Assembly (NCBI GenBank): GCA_002007465.1
Contig: LNAC01000036.1
Location: 4,905,250-4,969,249, forward strand
DNA: 64,000 bases
Source of the DNA: Ailurus styani
Lineage: Eukaryota; Chordata; Mammalia; Carnivora; Ailuridae
Reading direction: 5' to 3'
Of the stretch, positions 39,463-51,900 are shown piece by piece. The first letter of the stretch is position 1, and the number at the start of each line of letters is the position of its first letter. The notes beneath the pieces are model-generated. The model was not told the DNA's origin. It was given only the letters and a program-made list of their open reading frames with translations, and searched no databases. Made by a program: the position numbers and the translations under genes.

Positions 39463-41844
39463 ACTCTGCACACTTATTTTTCCATGAAGAGAACAGCTTT
39501 TGAAATAAATCCACACCAGACAGAGAAACCTGCATGACATTGGGATGGTCCATGACACAGAGAGGGCACCGCTGGAACAATCCTTATCTACACAGAAGTG
39601 GAGAAGCAGAGGGATGAGGGCAGGTACCCCAAAAGCAACTTCACGTTCACCAGTGTCTTTGGTGGCAGTAAGGACGCCGACGCCCGCACAGCTGCGGGTC
39701 CCGGGGCTCACAAAGGTGTGACATGTCACCCTCGACATCCTCAAAACAAAAGGGTTGGATTTTTTTTTTAATACCCAGTATTTCTGGCATCCATTGAAGA
39801 CATACCAGAGAAGGAGGACCTACTGAATGTCCAGAAAAATCCAAGTTCTGGAGGCCAGACACAAGACATCGCTCTACTCCACAGGTGACGGGTTGTCAGA
39901 TCGTTCTGGAAAAACCTACAGTAAACAGTGTGCTTCCCTCATGGTACATCTAACACAAGAACATTGTCATGGAGACAGGAACATTTTTGAACTGGATGGG
40001 ACCTCTGACTATGGGGTCCAACCTTCGCTTGCAAAGAACCCCGAAGCCCAGAGAGGTAAAGCACCCCCTCCCCAGGAGCCCAGCGAGGCGGCTGCAGACC
40101 CAAGGTCCCTGCGACTCAAAATGCTGAACGGCACCCGCCTTTCTCTGTTCTTCCCCATCCCCGGGCTTCCAAAGGAAAGAAACGCATGAAATGAGCTCAG
40201 CGGGCTTCTCTACTAAGAAATGACTTCTTTGGTGAGAATATTTCAGTCTCACATCACCAGGGCTGCGAAACGGGTCCTACACCCAGAGACAGCCAACAGC
40301 CCCCCCAACCCCCGGCGGGGCCACTGTCCGAAAACTAAGGCAGCTTTGGGGACTTGTATTCAGCAGGATGTTTGGCAAGAGTTGGCAGCTCCCCCTTCTC
40401 CTCTGTCTCCTTTGCATCTAGAACGAGGACCCCCTCACAGGCGGACACGGAGCCACTGGACCCGGAGCAGATGTTCATGCGGGGGGTCTTAGATAGTTTA
40501 TACTTCATGGAAAATAATAATCCTTTAAACATCTGGTAAAAGGCAAAGGTGTCATATACAGTACGCAGGAGCACCCTCACGTTGGGTGACCTCTGCTATC
40601 CAAGAAAGGCCACGGAAAAGAAGCCAGATGTGACTCAGGAGAAAGGACAGACTCCCCGCTCCGTTAAGTGCGGGTGGAAGGTGAGCCCAGAGTGTCCGGC
40701 GGCACCGCCACGAGAACTTCCAAGGGCTTCCTGGGGGGGGGGGACCTGGGCTTGGGGCCACCCCTGCCCTCGCCCCTCCCCCAGACTCAGGAGCCCCCCT
40801 CCCGCCACGGGGCAGCACCACGGCTTTGGTCTGGCGTCGGGTCAGCTAGCACCACATCTCCGACTCACCCTTGGGACAAGCGTCTGGAGGCAGGGAGGCC
40901 ACGTGCGGCTGGCAGGTCCCCTCTGTGGGGTGTCCCTGTTCTGCTGTGCACAGGCTCTCCCGTCCGCCCTGTTTCAGCAGCCCCGGCCCCGCATCAGCGT
41001 CACCCCCTGCCGTTCCCCGGGGCAACTGCGTGCATCAGAAAGGGCGCACCTCCCTGATCTCTGCCAACCAGCTGGAGGACAACAGATGACATCCCCTCTG
41101 CTCTCCCTTCTTCACCCCCACACTGTCCTTTTGCTGAGAGACCCTCCTGGGCCGCTTGACTGGGTTTTGGTTATTTTTAGTGACAGCCCTGGGTGGGGGA
41201 GACCCTGGTGTGCCAGGCATTTTGAAGAGCTCTGGGCTGAGAGTCAGGGGATCTGACCTGAGGGTCCGACTGGATCCCTTCGTAGCTGACAACACCTGAA
41301 CCAGAGTACTCGAAATGCTGGGCCTCGGTGTTCCCATCTGGGAAATGGGGACAGAGACCGGCCCTGCGGTCCTCACCGGGAGGTGATGGGGACACATGCA
41401 CTCTGTGGAGAACGAGTGTAACCCCAAGGGATGAATTACCCTTCATGGGACCAGATCCCACCCATGAGGGGTCACCCTGCCCTCATCTCCCAGACCCGCC
41501 ACCTCATCATCCCACTCCCTGGATGCTCCACTCCCGGGCCCCGCCTTCCACAGTGGCTCAAGACATCTGCCACCTGGGCTGTCTTACACTTTGAGCCGGC
41601 CTTTTTACACCAAAAGATCAAAAATCTGATTTTCCCTCTTGCCTCCAAAAAATGACCCACGGACACTGACTTAGCAGGAGAATCTCAGGACTGTGAGAGA
41701 GAAAACCACCTCGCTGCCCCCATATAACCTCTTCCACAAACTGCGTGATCCACTGTCCGGCTCAGGAACCCCCCCTCCCCAGTTTTATGCAAAGTGCCTT
41801 CCCGATGTGTGTCTTCCTACACTCCGAGTATGAGTGGCCATGTG

Positions 41845-41850
41845 TTTATT
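41845..41850 (-). terminator. SLC6A2: Proximal poly(A) signal candidate for SLC6A2
   Basis: AATAAA on the - strand (AAGTCAATAAACACATGG), about 1.1 kb after the stop codon. Use of this site would give a shorter transcript. Confidence 0.4.
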
Positions 41851-42032
41851 GACTTATGGCCCAAGATTCTTCAAGAGGAGCTTCCACAGTCACAGCAAGA
41901 ACCTCTGAATCTCTGCTTCCAGTGAGGGCATAAGAAGAGACTCAAACCATAAACAGAAACCCCAAACAGATGCCACCAACTTAACCAAACTAGAAATCCC
42001 TTCTCTGAAGGAGCTGAAACTAACCACCACCA

Positions 42033-42045
42033 CCACCAGAGGGCG
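42033..42045 (+). promoter_or_regulatory. CTCF-like motif
   Basis: CCACCAGAGGGCG is a perfect CTCF core on the + strand, followed by CCACGTG. It sits within the putative SLC6A2 3' UTR and is oriented opposite to the motifs at 34262 and 36262. Confidence 0.55.
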
Positions 42046-42960
42046 CCACGTGCCAACGTGTAACAGAAGTCAAGCTGGAAAGTCTCTAAAACCACCAAGG
42101 GCTCCCTCAACTCAGAGCATTCTCCCTTCAACTTGAATGACTAGGTTGCTCTGTACTTGGTCCCACCCTGCCCTCAGGCGCCAAGTCCAGCCCACGAAGA
42201 GAGACTAAGTGAGTTTTTGGGGCCAACCTCCCACTACTTGAAGAGCCCTGACCATGCTGGGTGGGGGACCGTGCTGGGTGGGATTCCCCAGGAAGAATGT
42301 TCCAGAACACACACACACCAGACTCAGTGTAGCCAGATGGAGAACTAACTGTGAAGGTTTCTGCTCACGATCCCACAAGCATCTATCCACAGACCCAAGA
42401 CAGAGATAAACCAACCCAAGTTCCCTGATCAAGGTTCAGATATCACAGCGCTGACCGGGTGGCAAGAGAAAGAGGATCCCCAGCCCCAGACGCAGCCGGG
42501 CTTTTTGTTTGTGTTTGGTTTTATGGCGTCTGACCAGAAGAAACATCCCCTCTCTGATTTGGCTGACAGGATTTCTTCCACGACCCAAAGTACAAGCAAG
42601 CGTGGTGGGGAATTCTGCCCGAGCCATGGAGCTCGGCTTGGGCCAGATCCCAAGCTGCGGGAGACCCTCCCCAAACAAAAGAGGTTCAACTGAAGTCATT
42701 CTTCCTGTTCCCTCCCCTCCTCTTCTCCCTCGACGCTTTCCAATCCAAACTCAAAGCCCCCCTACCCCTTCCTCTTCCCCGGGCCAGATGAACTGAAGGT
42801 GAATAAAAACCAGGTCACTAAACCATTTGTAACTGGGAAAAGAGAAAGAGGGATGGAAAGACACGTCTTTCAGGAGAGGGTTTTCAAGACTGTGTCCAGG
42901 GTGGTAGTGAAGCCTTGGACCTGGACGAGGGCGCGGCCGGGCTCCTCCCTGGGACTGGGG

Positions 42961-42984
42961 TCAGATGGCCAGCCAGTGCTGCAG
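42961..42984 (-). CDS. SLC6A2: SLC6A2 last coding exon (24 nt)
   Basis: Encodes LQHWLAI and TGA (residues 611-617). The tail includes the PDZ-binding-type C terminus. The acceptor is CCCCAG|CTG on the - strand. The exon continues into the 3' UTR. Confidence 0.95.
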   Translation of the reverse strand: MQHWLAI

Positions 42985-45900
42985 CTGGGGAGGAAGATGA
43001 CAGACGTTTAGGCCGGGCCGGGGGCGGGCGGGGACCGAGAGGATCAAGGCCAGCCGGGAGGGGCAGTAAGAAGCACAGGTCGGGCGGAGAACACAACCCC
43101 CACTCCGAAGACCCCAGAGAACAGGCAGGCTGATTACCTGCTTGTCACGTAGGCCCAGAAAGTGTGAGGAAGCCTCCCAAAGTCACACAGCAAGTCTGAA
43201 AACAGGGGGCCCACCAGGACCCTCCCCCACATCCCAACCCCAAGGATTTTCAGGGAAAAGGACTCAGAGCAACATGTTATGGATGCATCTGCAGCTTTCC
43301 CTCCAAATAAGAGATCCCCCGCCTAGTGGCCACCCCTCGGAGAGAGACTAAAGCTTCGGGAAGACTGGGCATTTGGCTTCCCAGGACCAAGGAGCAGAGG
43401 GTCAGGCAGCAGCTGGTGGACACAGAGGACAGGGCCCTCTCCTCCCCTCCTGACACCATAGCCCTGGCACCCCAGCCCACAGCTGCCTGGGGCTTTGTGG
43501 GATGTGGGCATGCAGCCAGCTTGAGGTGGGGAGCAGCTAGGGCCTGGCCCCCACCTGGAACGTTCCAGCCTGCACCTACTTGGAACTGCCTGACGTCCCT
43601 CTGGGCCACCAGATGATGCTCGTTCTCCGGGGTGATGCCGTAGGCCAGTCTCTGCGAGAAGATGGAGACGGGAGAGGGGGCCTCAGCCAGGCCCCGGGGC
43701 TACCGGCCCAGCAGCCCAGCAGCCACCCCCAGGTACAGGCCACCTGCCGGCTGGCCCTAAAGTCCCACAGAAACGGCATGTGGGGTCCATACAAGACACC
43801 CCTGGTCCTTGTTTGTGGAGCGGGTCTGTTCACCTTGAGTCGTCTGGCCAGTCGGTGTGTGCTGGGCCAGCTACTGTGGTCAGACACTCGGGGGGAGGCC
43901 CCCTGGGGCACAGACACAGGGTGGGGACTCGGGGGGGGGGCTCGCTGGGGTCCATGACGGATCGCTACATGGTGGGGAGCCCTCGCGGCTCCCTAAGTGT
44001 GAAAAACGAAAACTCCAAGCAGATCCAGGATGAGCTCACCAGAGGCTCTGGGGCGTGAGATTTCAAGGCCAGGAAATGTGTCACAAGGACCTGGGGAAGG
44101 GGGCGGACACAGCCTAGCCTGGGTCCCTCTTCCCCAAGTCCTCGTGTGGCTCATTTCCTGCCGCCCTCGTCTGTCTGTCCGTCCCCAGGTTAGAATGTGA
44201 GCTCTGGGGGTTCTGCCTCGTGTCCAGCAGCCTGCCGGGGTCAGGCACCCTCTCAGCAAGGAAGCGAGGCCATGAGGGGATGAAGGAATGGAAGCTTCAT
44301 CCCACAGAGGCCGTCACCATGATTTATAGAGGAAAGGGCCTTTGGACAGCCAAAGAGGGCAGACCTCGTTTCAGGGGAAAGGCCCTGTTTCCTAACCCTT
44401 CCCCGTGCATCTGCACACACAATACACACCAGCAAGAGAAGAGAACGTAATCTGGAAATCTCTGATTTCGGCGGGTGGGCGTCAGGTTCGGGCAAGGGGC
44501 AGGTAAAAGCTGAGATGGCCAGGTCACGGAGAAGGGGACATCCGGGGCATACCAGACCCCAGAAGGGGACGCGAGGGTCACCCAGTAACACCCCGGAAGC
44601 AGCGGGAGCTGAGACGCCAGCCGCACAGCAGCCGACAGCAGGGGGCGCGCGCGGACCGCCTCCTCCGGGCCGAGCGCTCCCTTTACCTTTCCAAGGTACC
44701 ATCATTAAACGTGAAAACGCGGGCTGGGGGGGCGGGGGGCGGGGGGCGGTCANNNNNNNNNNNNNNNNNNNNNNNNNNNNNNNNNNNNNNNNNNNNNNNN
44801 NNNNNNNNNNNNNNNNNNNNNNNNNNNNNNNNNNNNNNNNNNNNNNNNNNNNNNNNNNNNNNNNNNNNNNNNNNNNNNNNNNNNNNNNNNNNNNNNNNNN
44901 NNNNNNNNNNNNNNNNNNNNNNNNNNNNNNNNNNNNNGAAGGGAGCCCCGAATGCTGCAGAACTTGTAGATGCTGTAGGCTGGCACGAGCACCATGGAGG
45001 AGAGTGCGATGCCCCACCCGACCCAGTTGGCCCAGAGCGGGAAGACGTAGTCGTCGTAGTTGAGCGGCTTGAAGTTGATGACACTCACGACCACCACAAA
45101 CTGCGGGACACGAGGTGGGGACGGTGGGAAGGGACGGAGGGACCAGGTGGGAGGGAGGTAGCCGCAGAGGCGTGGGGAGCGAGGGGTCACAGGGAACGCA
45201 GGAGAGGAGGAAGGAGAGAACAGAGAGGAGAGGAGGTTGAGAGGGAGGGAGCACTCCAGAAGCAAAGGATGACAAGGAGGAGGCAGAGGGAGCGAGAGAC
45301 AGGGAAGAGGCACGGAAGGTGACACACAGCCCCCATGCTGGACACCCGCCGGGGGGAGGCCTCCCGCGCTCTGAACAGAGCTGGGCATCCCGGCATCTGG
45401 TCTGCCTGAGCCCGTGCGCCCCCGGCCCGGCCCCCTCGCCCTGGAAGCCCGGGCCACACCGTACACACCAGGAGGAAGGCGGGGCTGACGAACTTCCAGC
45501 ACAGTCTCCAGTAAAGGCCTGGCTTGAACCCCATCATGCGCTGGATGTCGTTGCTGAACCTGTCCACACCTGGGCACACGCAGGGCGGGCCGGTCACACT
45601 GTGCTCCGCCCGCCCCCCGGCCCCGCCGCTCCTTGCAGCCCTCCCCTGAGAGGCCCCTGGTGGCGGGGGGGGGGCGGTCTGGGCAGTGGGGCAAGACACG
45701 GGCACCGTGGTGCTTGGGAGACCCGGGCACTTGACAAGTCCCAGCATGTGCCGGGTGTGACGACACAGATGGCCCCAGAGGGCGCTGGGCTAAGCGAAGT
45801 CAGGGAGTCTCAGAGAGACAAATACCGCTTCACTCATCTGCCGGATCTCAAAAAACGAACCAAAGGAACAAAGCAAAAAAGAGACACATGGAGAAGCAGA

Positions 45901-48900
45901 CTCTTCCATACACAGAACACAGGGGCGGTGGCCAGAGGGGAGGCGGGGGCGGGGCCGAGAGACTGAGAAAAGAGGGTAAGAGGTACGCGCTTCCAGCTTG
46001 TAAGTAAGTCACTGTCGGGGCACAGGGAGGATGGGGAACAGTGCTCTAGGGACAGTGTTCAGCGACCGGCGGTGAAGACACCGTGGTGGCGAGCACCGAG
46101 GAAGGGACAGAGCATCCGATTGTATGTCCCACACCTGAAGCTAAAATGACACCGCACGTAGGCTACACGTCAATGAAAGAAAAATATATATATAGTATTG
46201 TCTTATATGCCACTCCAGTATATTTTTGCAGAGGGAAAGCCGTGCTCTGGGAGCGGAGGGGACCTGCCCCAGGTGACGCAGCGGGTGGCCGGGCTCCTAC
46301 AACAGTGACGTTACTGTGCGGAAGGGTCCAACCTCCCACTGATCGACTCTTAGATGTGACTCGTGGGGAAAGAAAGGAACAGTCGGAACGCATGTGACAA
46401 TTTGTAACACCTTCTCCCCGTTCAGCTCCAGAATAAGGCTGCCAGAGAGAATGTGAGCTACCTGGTTCCATCTGAGTTTCAGAGACACAACGGAAACAAT
46501 TTTAGTTGAACTATGACTGCATCCCGTATTTGGGATGTACTTTCACTAAAACAATTACTCATCGTTTATCTGAAGTTCAAGTGTAACTGGGTGTCCTGTA
46601 TTCTGCTTGCTAAATGCGGCCACCCTACTCTAGAAGGAATTTTGTGGCTTGGGGGATCTGCGTTCCTCACTGAAAGCTGGCACTGGGTGGCCCTTGCAGC
46701 TTTCTGTTCAAAGGCAAAGATGACCTGGGAGGGGGGTGCTGGGCCCAAGAAGCCATCTGCTCTGCTCTGGATTCAGCAGCGGCTGCCCTGGAAATGGAGA
46801 GCCCTTTGCATGGCCGGGTGGTGCCTGAGGCTTTCCCGTGCGCTCCGGGCCCCCACGTACCGTAGAACCAGGAGACGCCGATGGCTTCCATGAGCACAGC
46901 AAACAGAATGGACGTCCCCGCCGCGAAGGTGTCTAGCAGGGTCAGCACATACATCCCGCCCTGGGCGTGGAGGGATAAAGTCTGAGGCCATCCTACCCAG
47001 AAAGGGCCACCGACTGTCACATCCGTCCCAACCGCCCTGTCCCCTGTCCCCTGTCCCACTGGCTCAGAACCCAGTTTGCAAAGGCGGGTGTCAGTGTCCT
47101 GGGGTTACTGTCCTGATGTCGCATATTTGCATTCTCCCAAAGGGCTGAGGGTGGGTCTTTGAGCCGGAAACAAGTGAGCTGCCTTCCAAAGGGACTTCGG
47201 CTGCCCCTTAAACAAATCAGCAGTTTGAAAGAGTCACCAGGAATCCCTCAGGCTCAGAGGCGGGAGACTGAGGACACTGGGGTGTCGCCTTGGGGAGATC
47301 AGACTGCAGGGGTGATGCCTGTTCCCCCTGAGCTCACCCTGGGGCCCCTACCCCCACCCTGCCCCAGCTCCAAGGCTGGGAATTCCTGACCGGATTGGAT
47401 TGAAATGCAGCCTCCTGAGCTCCCCGGGGCCCAGAGCCCAGCCCGGCCTCACCTTGGTGATGCAAAACAGGGCCAGAAGGAAGGTTCCAAAGGTGACACC
47501 AAATGTGAAGAGTTTCCGGTGTCTCTTCAGCACCTGGAAGTCGTCCGCCAGGCCCGTGATGACCGCCTCCATGCCTCCCATCTGGACAGAGCCAGGCAGC
47601 GTGAGGAGCAGGTAGGAGGGAAGGCCCACAGTGGCGTCTCAGGCCCCAGGCTCCCTCGGACCTCCTGAAGCCTGGGGGCAGGGGTCGGGGGGGTGGGGGG
47701 GGGGGCTCGGGACCCTGGTGTGGCAGCCTTGCCTTCCTCCTCATCCTTACCCCACTCTGCCCTGCGCTCAACCCAACTCAGAACTCAGAACTACATGGGA
47801 GAAGCTGAAGAGAAAACTCCTGTCTCCCTCTGGTCAGCAGGGCTCAGTCTGCTGTCGCACACACTCACCTGCACGGGGACCCATGAGCCCAGGGGGGTGA
47901 AATGCCAAACGGCTCACGCGTGTCACCTATTTGCGTAGAAGTAAAAGACTTTCTGGAAACAGCTCTCAGAGGAGAGCTGCTGGCAGTTGGAACTTTAGGC
48001 AGCAGTTTCTGACGAGGATTTCTGGCTGCCTTTCCAACTGTCAATCAGGGGTCACCCCCAACGCCAGCCTCAGAGTCTGAAAGGGCCTCCCGTGAGTACT
48101 AGTCCTGTGCTTACTGAAGGGACACAGCGGGCTAGAAGCACGCATGCCCTCCCTCTCTCCCTGTACGTGGCCCCGGACCCCCCGAAGACTGTGTTAACCA
48201 CAACTGGGATTCCTTCCTATGAGCCTGGAAGCGGCCTCAGAATCCTTCTCAACACACTGCTCTCGGCAGACCTACTGACTGAAAGCAAGAGGCGGCAAGA
48301 GGACCCTCATTTGCCAGCCCCACCCTGAGACTCGCAAACTTGTGGGCATGACGTGCCAAAGGTGGCTGCAGACCTGAAGAGGTCGGTAAACCTAATCCAG
48401 CCTACGGGGAAACCAATGGGACTCTGAGTGTTTATGGATTTCTGTGATGCCAGTGGGGTTTCTGCTGGCCCTTAGCCTGGGCCTAGAGGAACTCACTTCC
48501 TGTCTGCCTTTAATCAGGGCTTCTGGGAGATGACGAGCAGTCAGGTGGGCACTGCAGGCTGAGTCGTTGGGGGGTGGGGAGGGTCAAGCCCAGTGTGTCC
48601 CCCGCCCCCCGCCCCCCGCCCCCTGGTGTGTGTGGCGTGGTCTCCCGAGCAGTGTCACTCACTGAGCTGTCAATTCCCAGAGCCAGGAGCATGATGAAGA
48701 ACACGACCGCCCAGAACGTGGATCCCGACAGGGTGGAAATGGCTTCTGGGTACAAGATGAAAACCAGGCCAGCTCCTGTAAGAAGCAGGGAGGACTCCCT
48801 AAGGGCTGAGCTTCTGGTCTGAGATGCACACGGTGGAGGAGCAGCTGAGGCCTCATTCGTGCGGCCAACCCCGAGGTATTTGGCTGGTCACCTGGGCCAG

Positions 48901-51900
48901 AGCGATCCCAGGTCTTGTGATGACAGGTGACACCGGCCCCAGATCGCCATCCGTTATGCCCCAAGGTGGCGGACCTCCAGCCCCGACTGCTGCGGGCCAC
49001 AGACTGCGGATCCCACACCTCACACGCCCTCAGGGAGGCTCTTACTCACAAAAGTATGAGGTCCTCAGAGCCCATGTGAGTTCCCTCCCAGGCCCCAGCT
49101 CCTGACCAGAAGAATAGCAGCAGCAGTAGGGGAGGGCAGGTTCAAGGTCAGACTGCTCAGGTCTTGAATGCGGACATTGCAGCTCACGAGCTGGGGGACT
49201 TGGACTGCTGGGCTCCCATGGCCTGAGTTCCTGCTTTCTCACCTTTAACAGTCGCCTCACAGTACCGTGGGGACTGATGAGGGTATGTCAAGTGCTCAGC
49301 ACAGGGGTTCACAATTGGTCCTGCCTAGCCCGACTCACGGGAAGGTTCTGGGGCATCGGCAGGAGCCAGGAGGCCGAGAATGCCCACCGATGGCCTCAAA
49401 GAAAGCCCGTGACATGGACCGCATGGAAGGTTCCAGGCCCAGCCCTCTCGTTCCCTCAGCCACCCATGGGAAAGCCGCAGGCCAGGGGCGTACTGGCTTT
49501 CTCAGCCCCTCCCACCTCAGCCCACCCACCTTCAGTGGCCACGTCCTCAATGTTGACCTTGTGTTCATGGGCCATGTAACCAAGGATGGAGAAGATGGCA
49601 AACCCAGAGACGAAGCTGGTGACACAGTTGATGGTGCTGGTGAGCATGGCGTCCCTGGGGGAGAGGAGCACCATGGGGTCAAGTGGCCAGACTCCCCCGC
49701 CCTGCTCCCCGAGCCCTCGTACTGTCTATGGGACAGACGCTTCCAACACCACCCCCTCCTGCAGCCATGGGGACCCAGCACCCCACTGGGTCAGGACCAC
49801 TTTGAGATCAGGGGCTGGTGTCCAGCTCTTGTTGGGGAATCACATGACCGACCAGCCTCCATCTTCAGCAAACTGCCCATAGCTCCCTAGCCCTTCTCAG
49901 CTTCTCACCCAGGCCTTCAAGACCTTTGTTGAGATGACCCAACCTTCCGTCCTGGTTTCCTTTCCATGACTTCCCAACACGCAGTCTTGGAACATGCCAG
50001 ATCAGTCACCTTGCTGGCCCCCCGACGGACCACCTCCCTGGCTCCACGCAGGCTTCTCCCCGCCATGCGTGCTGGTGCTCCGAGTGTCCACCCGTCCCGC
50101 TCCCAACGATCCTCCAAGGCTCCCCTCAAACTCCGCTCCCTGCTCTTGCTGAGCCCCTGCAACGGGCTGATCACCCCGGTTCCCCAGCCTGCCCCCCTGG
50201 CTGGTGTCCATCCCCTTCCGTCTCACTCTACAGGGGGAATGATTCTGGCTGAAGCCTCTGAGGGAGCCGCGGGAGGGGGCCCCAGGTGTGCCCCCATCTG
50301 ACGGCCTCACAGTGCTGGGCCCACAGGGGGCAGTGTCACCTCCTGAGTGAGAACCGAGTTACAATGTGATCTTCTGACTCTGCTGCCCTGTGCAGACCCC
50401 TCGGCCCACCCTGCGGTCTCCCGTTTGACCCTGCCAGGCCCTCACCTCTCGTGCGACCGGCCCTTGCCTGTCTGGGCATCAGATGGACAGACAGACAATG
50501 CTGTCTGCTCTCGAAAGCCACACAGCGCTCCTGTGTGCCAGCAGCCCGTCCCCATGACCTCCCAGCTGAGGACCTCACATATTTAAGGGCTGTCCTGCAC
50601 TGAGATGGACTCATTAGGACCCCCAACCCCCCGAGGCCATGTCAGAGTTCACAGAACACCCCCTCTGGAGTCCACGGAAGGTCCGCTCTGCCTCATTTCA
50701 CAGAGGAAGAAAGCCAAGAAGAGTTGACTTGCTCCAGACCAGAACTCTCTCTCGCATCCCCGAGGGGTCAGGCCCCAGGATCCAGAGCTTTCCAGAGCCT
50801 TGCCAAGGATCTTACCTGTAGCAGTTGTTGTCAAATTTGTTGTAACTGGCAAAAGCAATCAGGACTCCAAATCCAGCCCCCAAGGAAAAAAAAATCTGGG
50901 TTGCCGCATCGATCCATACCTGGAACGGGCAGACGAGAGCCATCACCCTCTGCTTCCTGGACGTTGGGAAGGCTGCTCTGGGAAGGCAGGGCTGCCCCGG
51001 GGATGTCTGAGTTCTCAGGAAGGGGGGTCTGAACTGGCAATGGGCAGCCACGCAACTCCTCCCCAGAAGCCTGCTCGAAGCTTCGGTGGAGAGAGACCGG
51101 GGCGACTCTAGCAGCTCCTGGTGTTGGTGACCAGGAACGAGCTCAGCCTGGACAAACTCACAGGCTCAGTCTGATGTCCAGATTTTCAAAGAAAGTTACT
51201 AAACTCACGGTGCTAGTCTAGAATGTGGATGGAGTGAGGGCAAAGCATAGGACCATCTCAGGGGTTACACGGACGGCAGCTTCAGAAAAGGGGCAAGGGT
51301 TCCTAGCAGCTTCCACCAGCCCACAGACAGCGCTGACTCCTTGGGGCACTGGGGTTACTTATTCCATCTTTTGGGTGATGAAAGCACATTCTGGAAGCCT
51401 GGAGATCTGAGCACTGCCTCCCCCCTCCCCCCCTCCCCCGGCAATTTCTAGCCCTGGTCAATTTCACCTGTCTGCGCATCTGTGCTGTAGGCACTTACAC
51501 CCAGCCCACTAGACCAAGTTGGATTTTCCAGTTTTCCGTCACCTCGCTCATGTTACCCTAGGCTTCCCTTACTCTGAGAGCAGGAGGTGGAAAAAGAGAA
51601 GCAATCCGATGGGGGTGGATAGGTCTGCTCCCTGACACATCACGTAGGCTCAATTTCTACTTGTTGGAAGGACAGGGTATTTGGACAGGTGGAGAACAAA
51701 TGGATCTCTGACTTGTTTCACGATTTACAAGACTGGTGTGAGTCCTGAGCTCTGTTATCTTTCTGACGGCTCCTAAGGAAATAGGTTTTCCCTTTGGTTA
51801 TTGGACGGTAACACTTTGGTGGGTTGGGACACTGTAGCTATGGGGGTGCCTCCCTCCTCAGCCTATGTTGCTCCCGCCTGCCGCGATTACTGTGGATTCA

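Larger units (their letters stand above)
39440..42960 (-). promoter_or_regulatory. SLC6A2: Probable SLC6A2 3' UTR
   Basis: Downstream of the SLC6A2 stop codon the - strand carries two AATAAA hexamers, at 41845-41850 and 39457-39462. Using the distal one would give a 3' UTR of about 3.5 kb. No coding segment or SINE was recognised within it. The exact 3' end is inferred; transcripts of more than one length are plausible. Confidence 0.5.

Noticed and set aside
44253..45766. Long - strand open frames of 338-340 codons
   Set aside because: They are long only because the N gap is translated as unknown residues. The true coding parts are the SLC6A2 exons at 44938-45100 and 45469-45569.
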